DNA of 64,000 nucleotides. Origin: Polyangiaceae bacterium. GTDB taxonomy: Bacteria; Myxococcota_A; Polyangia; Polyangiales; Polyangiaceae. Positions 44,247 to 54,600 of this stretch are shown in pieces. The stretch spans positions 41,588 to 105,587 of the forward strand of contig JAICQO010000011.1 of assembly GCA_025937835.1 (NCBI GenBank), given 5' to 3'. Position 1 is the stretch's first letter. Each line of letters begins with the position of its first letter. Position numbers and translations under genes: made by a program. The notes below the pieces were generated by a model, which worked only from the letters and a program-made list of their open reading frames with translations, had not been told where the DNA came from and did not search any database.

Positions 44247-45245
44247 ATGCGACGGCTGTGGGCAACACTCGGACTCGCACTCGGTTTGGCGGTCACCTCG
44301 CTGACCTCGTCCGCCAGCGCCGAGCCGATCGTGCACACCGTGGGTGACGGGCAGACGCTCGGCAAGATCGCCAAGCGTTACAACGTGAGCATCGCCGCGA
44401 TCTGCACGGCCAACGGCATCGAGCGCCGCTCCAAGATCAAAGCCGGGCAGCGGCTCTTGATCCCGGACAAGGACGACGTCGACGGCACGCGGGCCGCCGA
44501 GGAAGCCTCGGAAAAGCACAAGCCAACCCAGCGCACTGCGAGCGGCGCGCACAAGTTCGATCTGCCCGGCTACAACCAACCCGCGTACTTCTACGAGCCG
44601 GTCGGGCCCGGGCGGCTGTCGATGAAGCCGGTGATCGTGTACCTGCACGGCCGCGGCGGACACCCCGAGCAGGATTGCAAGCGCTGGTCGCGCATCGCGC
44701 GCCGCTACGGCTGGTTGATCTGCCCGAGCGGCCCCGCGGCGCACGGCAGCGGTCGCGCCTGGGACAACAACTGGCTCAGCGCGCACACCGCGACGATGGC
44801 GGCGATCACCGCGCTCCGGAACAAGTTCGGCCGCCGTGTGCAGCTCTACGGCAACACGCTCGTCGGCTTCAGCGAAGGCGCGTACGCCGCCATGAACGTC
44901 GGCGTGCGCGAGCCCCGCACCTTCAACCGCTGGCTGATTTTGGCTGCAAACAGCACGTACTGGGGCGGGCCGGGGCTGGACGCGCTCGGCACGGCTCGCG
45001 AGCGCGTGCGCCGGGTCTACCTCATCACCGGCGAGCGCGACGCGATCGTCGAGGGCACTCGCCAGGTGGACGAGTGGCTGCGCCGCGCCGACGTGGACAC
45101 CAAGCTGTCGACCCCGTCGGACCTCGCGCACGAGCTCGCCCTCGAGCGGAAGCCCTTCCTCTACGAGCAGGCGCTGCGCTGGCTCGACGACGGCGGCGAG
45201 CGCAAGCGACCGAAGAAGTCGCACGACGCCACCGCCAGCCGCTGA
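44247..45245 (+). CDS. Secreted LysM-alpha/beta-hydrolase fusion
   Basis: 332 residues. A signal peptide (TSLTSSASA) is followed by one LysM domain (about 28-74: HTVGDGQTLGKIAKRYNVS...GQRLLIP), which binds peptidoglycan or chitin-like glycans. An alpha/beta hydrolase of the esterase/poly-hydroxyalkanoate depolymerase style follows (about 115-315): IVYLHGRGGHPEQDC, nucleophile Ser in VGFSEGAYAAM, Asp in TGERDAIVEG and His in DLAHELALE. It should be a wall-bound hydrolase; the substrate is unknown. It lies 69 bp after the DUF4920 gene. Confidence 0.85.
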   Translation: MRRLWATLGLALGLAVTSLTSSASAEPIVHTVGDGQTLGKIAKRYNVSIAAICTANGIERRSKIKAGQRLLIPDKDDVDGTRAAEEASEKHKPTQRTASGAHKFDLPGYNQPAYFYEPVGPGRLSMKPVIVYLHGRGGHPEQDCKRWSRIARRYGWLICPSGPAAHGSGRAWDNNWLSAHTATMAAITALRNKFGRRVQLYGNTLVGFSEGAYAAMNVGVREPRTFNRWLILAANSTYWGGPGLDALGTARERVRRVYLITGERDAIVEGTRQVDEWLRRADVDTKLSTPSDLAHELALERKPFLYEQALRWLDDGGERKRPKKSHDATASR

Positions 45246-45279
45246 GCGCGTCGCGCGCCCGTCGAACGTCAGTGCCGCG

Positions 45280-45561
45280 TCAGTGCCAGGCGCCGGCCTT
45301 GGCGATTGGCTGGCCCGTGCGGTCGTGCTCGGCGATCAGATACTGCGCGGTGACCTGGCAACTCGCGCACGAGGGGAACCTCGAGCCATGGTCGCACGTG
45401 AGGTACACGCCGCGCGGGTTGATGCCGCTGAATTCCTCGGGCTCCATGTGACGGCCGCAGGCCACGCAGTGAATGTGCGGTGCCGCGTGGCGGAGGCGCT
45501 CGGCCCGGGTCGGATCCTGCTCCTTCTTCTCGCGCCGAGTCAGGCGCTTCTCGCGTTTCAT
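45280..45561 (-). CDS. Small zinc-ribbon protein
   Basis: 93 residues. A basic N-terminus (KREKRLTRREKKEQ) is followed by Cys pairs HCVACGRHM, LTCDHGS and PSCASC that should bind zinc. I know of short uncharacterised deltaproteobacterial proteins of this style but no function. It is expected to be cytoplasmic and may bind nucleic acid. It lies 96 bp upstream of... the giant TPR gene's 3' end side, on the same strand, and converges on the LysM-hydrolase. An alternative frame from 45598 is Arg-rich noise. Confidence 0.7.
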   Translation of the reverse strand: MKREKRLTRREKKEQDPTRAERLRHAAPHIHCVACGRHMEPEEFSGINPRGVYLTCDHGSRFPSCASCQVTAQYLIAEHDRTGQPIAKAGAWH

Positions 45562-45657
45562 GGGCCCGTGTAGTGCCCGATTCCTCGGCCTTCGGCAAGA
45601 CGCTCGCGCGTGCCCCGGCGATGCGGCTCGATCGGAACGGCGCGGCCTGGGACTCGG

Positions 45658-48600
45658 CTACTTCTGGTCGAGCTCGGCCAGCAGCGCCCTGGCCTCCGCG
45701 TGCTCCGGGAAGTCGCCGAGGGCCTTGGACACCAGCACCCGCGCCCGCCGCGAGTCGCCCGCCTTGCGCGCCAGGACGGCGAGGGCGTAGTTGGCGTCGG
45801 CCTTGGTCTCGGGCCGCGCGCCCTCGGGTCCGTCCACCGGGGCGCTCTTCATGATCGCCACGGCGCGGAAGCCGCGCTGCGCGATCTCGTCTTCCTCCGC
45901 TTCGATGGCCAGGCGGGCCAGGCGCATGCCGAGGCGTGCATTGCGCGAGTCCATCTCGAACGCGCGCTGCAGCGCCTGGAGCGCGTCCGTCAGGTAGCCC
46001 TCGGCGAGGTGCACCTCGGCGAGCTCCTCGTAAACGGCGGCGAGGCCCCGCGAGCGCTTGCCGCGGTTGGCTTCCACCGTCGAGTGCAACAGCGCCACGG
46101 CCTCGGGGATGCGCTCGGCCTTGGTGTACGCGCGCGACAAGAGCACGATCGCCTCAGCGCTGTCGGGCTGAAGCTCGCGCACGCGTTCGAGCACGCTCAC
46201 GGCTTTGGGGCCGCCGCCGTCGGCGTTCAGGTAGAGCTCCCCCGCCCGCAACAGCTTGCCCACGCGCGCGCTCGCGTCGGCCTCGTGCTCGGCCTCGTCG
46301 ACCAGCAAATCGGCGTACTCTTGGCCTGCGCCGCTCGCCTCGAGCAGCGAAAGCAGCCGCGCGCGGAGCTCGGCGTTCGAGCGGTCGAACTCGAGCGCGC
46401 GATCGATGGCGCGGCGCGCCTCGGCGGGGCGGCCAATCTTCTCGCAGGCCTCGGCGAGCTTCAGCGCGGCGCGCACCAGGCCCTCGCCCTCCTCCATCGC
46501 GGCGAGCTCCGAGTATTCCGTCGCGGCAAGCTCGTAGTTTTCCATCCGGAAATCGAGCGCGGCGAGCCGCCCGAGCAGCAGCCGGTCTTCCGCAGCGGAT
46601 TCGACGCGCTCGGCGAGCCGCGCGCGGGCTTGAGCGAGATCGCCCGTCGCCTCCAGGATGTCGACCAGCCGCAGGGCGAACGGCGCGGGCTCCTCTGCGC
46701 TCGAGGCCGCGCGCTCGAGGCCGGCCACGAGCTCGGGCAGAGCAGTGGCATCGAGGGCGTAAGCCTTTTCGAGATCGGCGACGGCCTCGGCGTGTTGCCC
46801 GAGCTCGCCGAGCACCGCGGCGCGCCGGCGCAGCAGCGTGGCGTTCGGCACGCCGCGCACCAGCAAGCGATCGATCGCGGCCAGCGCTTGCTCGGGCAAC
46901 CCCGCTTCGCGCTGGGCCTCGATCAGTCGATCCACGAGCGCGAGATCGTCGGGGCGCGCCTGCACCGCGCGCTCGAGCACGTCGGCGGCCCGGGCATGCT
47001 CGCCGCGCGCCCGGTAGCGCTCGACCAGGAGGTCGCAGAGCTCGGTGTCGCTCGGCGCGGCGGAGAACCCGAGCTCGAGCGCCCGCTCCACGCCCTCGGG
47101 CTCGCCCAGCTCTTCGCGCACCGCGGCCAGACGGCGGCAGAGCGCGGGCGCGACCGGGCCGCGCTCGACCTTGAGCAGCGCCTCGAGCGCCTCCGCGAGC
47201 TCGACGGGATCGCCGGCGATCTGCGTGAGCCGCACCATCGTCTCGAGCAGCTCGCGCGACTCGGGCGGGTCCCAATCCAGCGCGGCGCGGCAGGCGTCGA
47301 TCGCCTGGTGAATGCGCCCGCGGCGCTCGAGCAGGAGCGACAGCCGCTGCGAGTGACGCACCAGCGTCGGGACGTCGTGGCGGTCCTTCGCGGCATCGAC
47401 CTGCGTCTGCAACAGCGCGATCAGGTCCTCGTCACGGCCTGCCGCTTCGTACAGCTCGGCCAGGCGTTGCGCCGCCTCGACGTGGCTTGGCGCGTCGCGC
47501 AGCACCTCGCAGAGGACCGTGATCGCCTGATCGCGCTGTCCGAGCTCGTTCAAGAGCAGATCAGCGTGCTCGAAGCGCAGCTCGATCTGGCGCTCGGGAA
47601 CGTCGATCAACGCCGCGGTCTCGGCGATCACCTCGGCGGCCCGCTCGGGCTTGCCCTGGGCGCGGTAGAGCTCGAGCAAGGGCCGGTACAGATCGGGATC
47701 CGTCGGAGCCTCCGCGCGCAGGGCCTCGTACAGCCGCAGGCTCACGCCCAGATTCCCGACCGGATCTTTGGCTTCGCGTGCCGCGCGGAGCAGGAGCTCG
47801 CGCGCCGCGTCGCGACCAACGAACGCGGCCGCGGACTCGTCGAGCTCGATGGCCCGCGCCAGATCACCCCGGTTGCGTGCCCGAGCGCCGAGCTCGAGGC
47901 GCACCCAGGCGGCGTCGGCAGAGACCTCGTCGGCCCGGCCGCTGTCCAGAGTGAGCGCGAGCAAGCGCTCCGCGAGCGGCGCATCGCCGGCCTCGTCCGC
48001 CAGGGCCACGGCCTCGCGCACGCTCGCGACGTCGATGTCGCCGGCCTCGGCGCGGCGAAGCAGCGCCTGCGTGAGCGCGGCCTTGTCGCCACGCGCCCGC
48101 GCGATGCGCTCGAGCAAGGCCGACACGCGCCGCGAGCCGCCCGCGACCGCGGCCGCCTCGGTCACGAGCGCCTGGGCTTGCTCGAGGTCGAGCCCCGCGT
48201 CCAGGCAGCGCTCCACGAGGTCGAGGCCTTGCTCCACCGTCGCCGGCTCGGCGACCCGCGCCCGGGCCAGCCGGAACAACAGCGCCGGATCCGCCGGTGG
48301 CCGGCTGGAGTGCACCGCGCGCAGGATGCGCCGCTCGAGCACCAGCGCTTCGCGCGCCGAATCGCCGAGCAGCTCGTAGACGCGGCCGAGCGCGCCCCAG
48401 GCGGCGTCGTCGTTCGATTCGATGCGCTCGAGCTCGGCGTCCACGAGCAGCGCGCGCGTCTGCAAGCCCTCGCGCGCCCCGTCGAACTTGCCCATCTGCG
48501 TGTAGAGCTCGCACAGCAGGAGCAGGCCGCGCGCTGCCTCCGGCGCCGGCAGGCCGTGCTGCAAGCTGAGCTCGAGGGCGTGCGCGGAGAGCTCGGGGCG

Positions 48601-51600
48601 GCCACGCTCGCGCAGCGCTCGCTCGAGCAGCTGCGCCTCGCGCGGGCTCTCCGAGGCCGATTCGAAGGCGCTGGATTCGAACTCGCGCGCTCGCTCCAGA
48701 TCGCCCCGCCGTTCGGCGATCTCGCCGAGCGCGAGCAACGCCTCGGCGCGGCTCGTGCCACCGGCGTGGTCGTCGCGGTTCGCGACCAACAAGAGCGCGC
48801 GGTACATGCGCTCGGAGCGCTCGAGCTCGCCCTCGTCGAGGGCCGTCCGCGCCAGCGCCCGCATGATCGTCGGGTGCGCCGGGTCAATCTTCGACGCGGC
48901 GTCGAGCTCCTCGAGCGCCTGCGTGCGATCGCCTGCCGCGAGCAGCGCGCGCGCCAGCTCGTAGTGGACGAGCGCGCGGTCTTTCGGCCGCCGCGCGCCG
49001 AACAGCGACAGCTGCTCGCGCAACACGGCGATCGCGTCCTGGTGTCGCTCGCACTCGATCAACGCCTGCGCTAGGCGCAAACGGAGCCGCGCCTCTTCGG
49101 GAGCGAGCTCGACGGCGCGCTGCAACAGCGGCACGGCCGGCGCCGGCTCACCACGCCGATCGAGGTGCAGCTCCGCCGCTTCCGTCAAGAGCGCGAGCTT
49201 CGCCCGTGGCTCGACGGCGCGGTTCGCTTCGTCCTCGAGCAAGCCGGCGAGCGCCGCGTAGTCGTGCGCTTCGCGATACAGCGTCGAGAGCCGGGCGCGG
49301 AGCTCCGCGCCATCGACCACGCGCGGCAGCGCCTGCTCGAGCGCCTCGCGCGCGCGCCCACGGCGGCCGAGCAGCACGTAGGTCTCGGCCAGCGTCAGCG
49401 CGCGCGGCCCGAGCGAGTCCCCCGGGGACTGCGCGCACAGCCGTTCCAGCGCGCGCGCGGAGAGCTCGTGCTCGCCGGACATGGCGTGCACGCGCGCCAG
49501 CGCCTCGAGGCACGCCTCTCCGCCGATGTCGGCGCCCGCGTTGTACGCGGCGAGCGCGGCGTCGCGGTCGAGCAGCCGCAGCTCGGCGAGCTCGCCCGCC
49601 CGCGCCCAGAGCACCTGCGCCGCGGCCGTGTCACCGCTCTTGTTGCGGGCCCGTGCCTGATCTTCCCAGAGCCGCACCAGCTCCTCCGAGCGACCCTGCT
49701 CTTCGAGCAAGAGCGCGAGCCGCGTCACGCTGTTGATCGCGACCTCGTCCGAGGGCTCCTCGGTGACCAGGCCCTGGAACAGCTCGATCGCGCGGGTCGC
49801 ATCGCCGAGCCGGTCCGCGAGCAGGCAGGCCGCCTCGCGCCGGAGCTCCCGCTTGCGGAGCGGCTGGAACGGCCAGGCGCTGCCGGCGAGCAGCCGTTCG
49901 ACGACCTCTCCGTGTTCGCCATCCTCGAGCAGACGCTCCGCCAGCTCTCCGAGCGCCCAGTCCGCCGCGCGCGCAGGCGGCGAATCCGGGCCTGATTTCG
50001 ACGACAACCAGACCGAGGTCGCGAGCTCGACGAGGCGCGCCGAAACGCGCTGCCCGGTCGCGCGATCGGGGTGCACGCCGCCCGTGACGCGGATCGCGCT
50101 CTGCCAATCGCCGCCGGCCACGTACGCTTCGAGCGACAGGATGCGCTCGCCCGTGCGGTGCTCGTGCAGCGCGCCGAGCTCGAGCTCGAGCGATTGCCGC
50201 CGCGCGGAGTCCTTCTCGCGCTCGATCTCCGAGGTGAGCAGCGCGGCCAGCTCGGTCCAGAGCTCCTCGGCCGACAGCAACGCGGAGAGCGCCTCGAAGC
50301 TCTGCCGATCCGGGCCGTAGAGCTCGACGACGCGGCGCCACGAGCCGATGGCTCGCGGCCGATGCTTCTGCACCTCGGCGTGAATGCTGGCGATCCGCAC
50401 GCGATCGGCCTTGGCCGGCTCGCTCGGAAGCAGCGCCGCGCGGGTCTCGAGCGCAAGCACCAGCTCTTCCCAGCGCTCCACGGCTTCGAGCGCGACGATC
50501 AGGCCGTTCATGGCCTCGAGATCCTCCGCGTCGTCGGCGAGCCGCTTGCGGTAGGCCTCGATCGCGCGCGGCGCGTCCCCGAGCTCGCGGAAGGCGAGCT
50601 CTGCCGCCTCGCCGAGCGCGACCTTGCGCGCTTCGCGGTTCTTCTCGATCTCCGCCAGGCGCTCCAGAACCTGCACCCGCTCCAGCGGATCGCCGCCCTT
50701 GCGCAAGAGGTCGGTGAGCTCGCGCGCGGCCTCGAGCAGCGCCCGTTTCGGCGCGCCTTCGAGCTCGAGCACCTCGCGATATAGCGCCGTCGCGCCAGCT
50801 TCGTCGTTCACCGAGTGGCGCAGCACGCTGGCAGCCTCGTTCGAGAGCGACGCTCGCACCTCGGCGGCGACGCCGCTCCGCGCGGCTTCGATCAGCACCT
50901 CCACCCGCTTCTGGTCGGCGTCGATGCGCCGCGCGAGCTCGCCGAGCGCCTTCCGGTACGGCACGTTGCCGGGATCGAGGCGCACCAGCTCGGAGACGGT
51001 GCCGAACGCTCCCGGCTGATCGTCGAGGTCTGTCTGGCGCAGGCCCGCGATGCGCTCGAGCAGCTCCCGGCGCTCGTTGACCGAGTCGGCAACGTTCTTC
51101 TGGATTTCGAGCACGCGCACCAGGTCGAGTAGCGCCTTGCTCTGGGCGTAGTGGCGTTCGAGGTGCGCGATCGCGCGCCGCAGCGGGCTCGGGCCGTCGC
51201 TCGGCGTGACCGCGGCCTCGGCCAGGGCGATCAGGCGCTCGAGCAGCGCCACGGCGCGCGGCTTGCGCGCTGATTCCTCGAGCAGCTTTTCGGCGAGCGC
51301 GAGCGCCGGCTCCGGCTCCGCCAGGTCGAGCCAGAGCGTGGCGATGCGCTCGAACAGCTCGCCCTGTTCTTTCGGCGGCAGCTGCGCGACGCGCGCCGAG
51401 AGCAGGTCAATCAGCTTGCGCTTCTTGTCGAGCCGCTCGTAGAGCCGCTCGAGCGAGCCCTCGACGCGCGTGTCGCTCGGTGTCTCGCGGTTCAGCGCCT
51501 CGAGGTAGACGATGGCGCGCTCGGAATCGTTTGCGAAATCGCGCGCCGCCATCGCGGCTTCGCGCAGGATGTCGATGCGCTCGGCGCGTTCGAGCCCGAG

Positions 51601-54600
51601 CTCCAGGTGCCGGTCGTAGAGCGAGAACAGCTCTTGCCAGCGGCCGGCGGCGTTGAACGCCAGCTTCAGCCGATCGAACGCCCACGACGCCGTCGGGCAG
51701 ATCGAAAGCACGCGGCAGAGCAGCGTGATGGTCTGCTCCGGATCGTCGAACCACTCCTCGTGGAACTCGACCATGCGCCGGCCCACGCGCTCGGCCACCT
51801 CCGGCGCGAGATCGCGGGCGAGCACCCGCGAATACGCCTCGGCGAGCGGTGCCGGTCGTTCGAGACGCCGCGCCATCTGCTCGGCGAAGCGCCAGAACTC
51901 TTCCTCGCCCGGCGAGCCTTCGGCGCCGCGCAGCGCGATCCGCAGCGCTTCCTCGGGCTCGTCGGCCTTGGCTTCGATGAGCTGCGCGAGCCAGCGGCTG
52001 CGCGCGTCCGCGAGCTCTTCGGCCTCGGCGCTCACGGCGAGCAGCGCCTCGAGCACCTCCGCCCTGCGCGCCGGATCGTCCGAGCTCTCCGCCGCGGACT
52101 CGAGCAGCCCGGCCGCTTCTGCGCGCGTCTCCGGCACCGACAGCATCCGGTGCACGATGCTGAGCGCGGCCAGATCGCTCGGATTTTGCGCGAGGATCGG
52201 CTTGACCAGCTCGAGCGCCTCGAGCGGCCGCCCGAGCTCGTCGAGCAGCAGCGCCGCCTTGGCGAGATCGATCGGCACGCGCGCCTCCGGCAGCGTGCGC
52301 TCCGAGAGCGCCTCGAGCGCGCGGAACGCCGCCGGCGCGTCGCCGGCCTGGGCGCGCAGCCGCGCGAGCTCCGTCCAGGCCTGGATTTGCTCCGGATCGG
52401 CCGCGATCACCCGCTCGTAGACCGCGATCGCCGCGGTCGGATCGCCGAGCTCGTGCTCCTCGGCCCTGGCCCACTCGAACAGCACGCCGACCGGATCGCT
52501 GGCGCGCGCCGCGCGGACCCCGAACAGCCAGCGGCGATCGGCGAGCCTCGCCGGCGCCACGCCCGCCCGACCGAGAAACTCCGAAAAGCCTTCGATCGCC
52601 TGGGCGACGAGCTCCTCCGGCTTCGCCTCGACCAGGCCGCGGAAAATCGTGGCCACCTCGTCGGCGGCGTCCGGCACGGTCGACAGCGCGCGCGCCTTGG
52701 CCAAGAGCAGCCCCGCGCGCCGCGCCGGGTCGATGGCCCCCGCCAGCGCGCGCTCCACGAATTTGGCGAACTGCCGGCCTTTGCCGGCCTTTTGCAGCAG
52801 CGGCTCGAGACCGAGCAAGCTGCCGGCGATCTCGCGCTCGGCGCCGCTCTTCAGCAGCGCCTCGAACGCGGTTCCGACGCGCTCCCAGTCACCGGCTTCG
52901 GCGGACAGCTCCACCAGGCGCTCGGCGGCTTCGACCCGATTCGGATCGGCATCGAGCGCTTTCTCGTACAGCTCGCGCGCGCGAGGCCGTCCCTCGGGCA
53001 CCGCCTCCGCGAGCCGCGCCGCCTCGAGCCACACCTTCGATGCCGCGTCCGCGTCCTTGCGCCCGCCGAACGCGAGCTCGGCCTGCCGCACCAGCAGATC
53101 TGCCCGCCGGCTCGGCGGCGCGCCCTCCGAGAGCCGGCGTTCGATCACGCGCTCGAGCGTCGCGCCGTCGCCGAGCTTCGTGGCGAGCTCCTCGATTTTC
53201 GACAGCACGGCGTCGGGCAGCTCGCTCGCGTCGAACAGCCGGCGGTAGCGCTCGAGCGCGCCTTTCGCGTCGCCCGCCCTCAGCGTGGCATCGGCCAGGT
53301 CGAGCTCGGCGCGCGTGCGCCGCTCACCTTCGAGGAAGCCGAGCCCGCGCTCGAGCTCGGCGCTGACCGCGCGGTAATCCTCCGCCTCCTGCAGCACCTC
53401 GACCAGCGCCTCGTGGGCGGACACGTCCTTCGGATCTTCCGCGACCAGCGTACGCAGGCTCTTGATCGCGCCGTTGCGATCGCCGAGCTCCAACCGCTGC
53501 AGCCGCGAAAGGGCGTGCAGCAGCTCTCGCCGCCGCGCGGGCTCCGCCTCGCTAGCGAGCGCGGTCGCGTACAGCGACAGGCGCTCCTCGGGCGAGCCGA
53601 GCTGAGCCAAGAGCTCGTCGATGCGCTGCACCAGCTCGCGCGACGACGGCTCGAACGACAGCGCGCGCCGGTAGACATCGACGGCGCGGCCGAGGTCGCC
53701 CGCTGCGGCGGCCAGATCGCCGGCGAGCCGCGCCAGGTCGAACAGCTCCCGCGACGCGATCTCCGAGTCGTCGAGGCTCCAGAGCAGGAGCTCCGCGCGT
53801 CGCGACGGGTTGCTGGCGCTCGGCGCCAGGCGCGCCACCACTGAGATCCAATCGCCCGCCGCAGAGGGCTCGTTCTCGAGCGCGTCACGCAGAGCACGCA
53901 CGGCGATCTCGAACGCGCGGTCCTTCTCGCCGAGCTCGTTCTCGGCGAGGAAGATCGCCTCGTCACGGACGGCGAGCCGGCTCGACACGAGCTCTTCGCC
54001 CTCGGCGCGGGCCTCGAGCACCTTCAATAACTCCTGGGAGTTACCAGAGGCCCGCACCAGCGGCTCGAGCAGGGTCGCCGCGGCGAGCCGCGTCGGCTCG
54101 ATCGCGAGCAGGCGGTCGAGGCCTTGCCGGGATAGCCGCTCGTCCTCGTCGAGCGCGATCGCCTCTTTGAACGCGTCCAGCGCGCCGCGCGCGTCCGACA
54201 GCCGCGAAAGGCGGATCTGCCCGAGCCTGCCGTGGAGCGCCGCCCGCTCGTCGCGCTCGACCAGGCCGATCTCGGACAGGAGCGTCTCGGCGTACTCCTG
54301 GAAGCGGCCGTTCTGCTCGAGCAGCGGCAACAGGCGCGCGTGCAGCTCGCGCGACGGCCCGAAGCGCTCGGCGAAGCTGCGGTAGGCCGCGATCGCCTCC
54401 TCCGAGTCCCGCACCTTGGCGGTGCGGAGGTCGAGCGCCTTGACGGCGAGCTCCCGCGCCTCCGTTCGATCCTTGGCCCGCTCCGCGCGGTACGCGAACA
54501 CGTCCGAGAGCCCGATGTCGTCGCCCGATTCCCGATAGGCCGTCTCGAGGCGCGTCAGCGCTTCGTCCGTCCACGGCGAGCCGACCAGCGCGCGGAACGC

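Noticed and set aside
45610..49074. Long plus-strand frame (1154 codons) opposite the giant TPR gene, with others at 51607-53844 and 54232-56250.
   Set aside because: Arg/Leu/Glu-rich shadow sequence; the minus-strand frame shows consistent TPR patterns through the same region.
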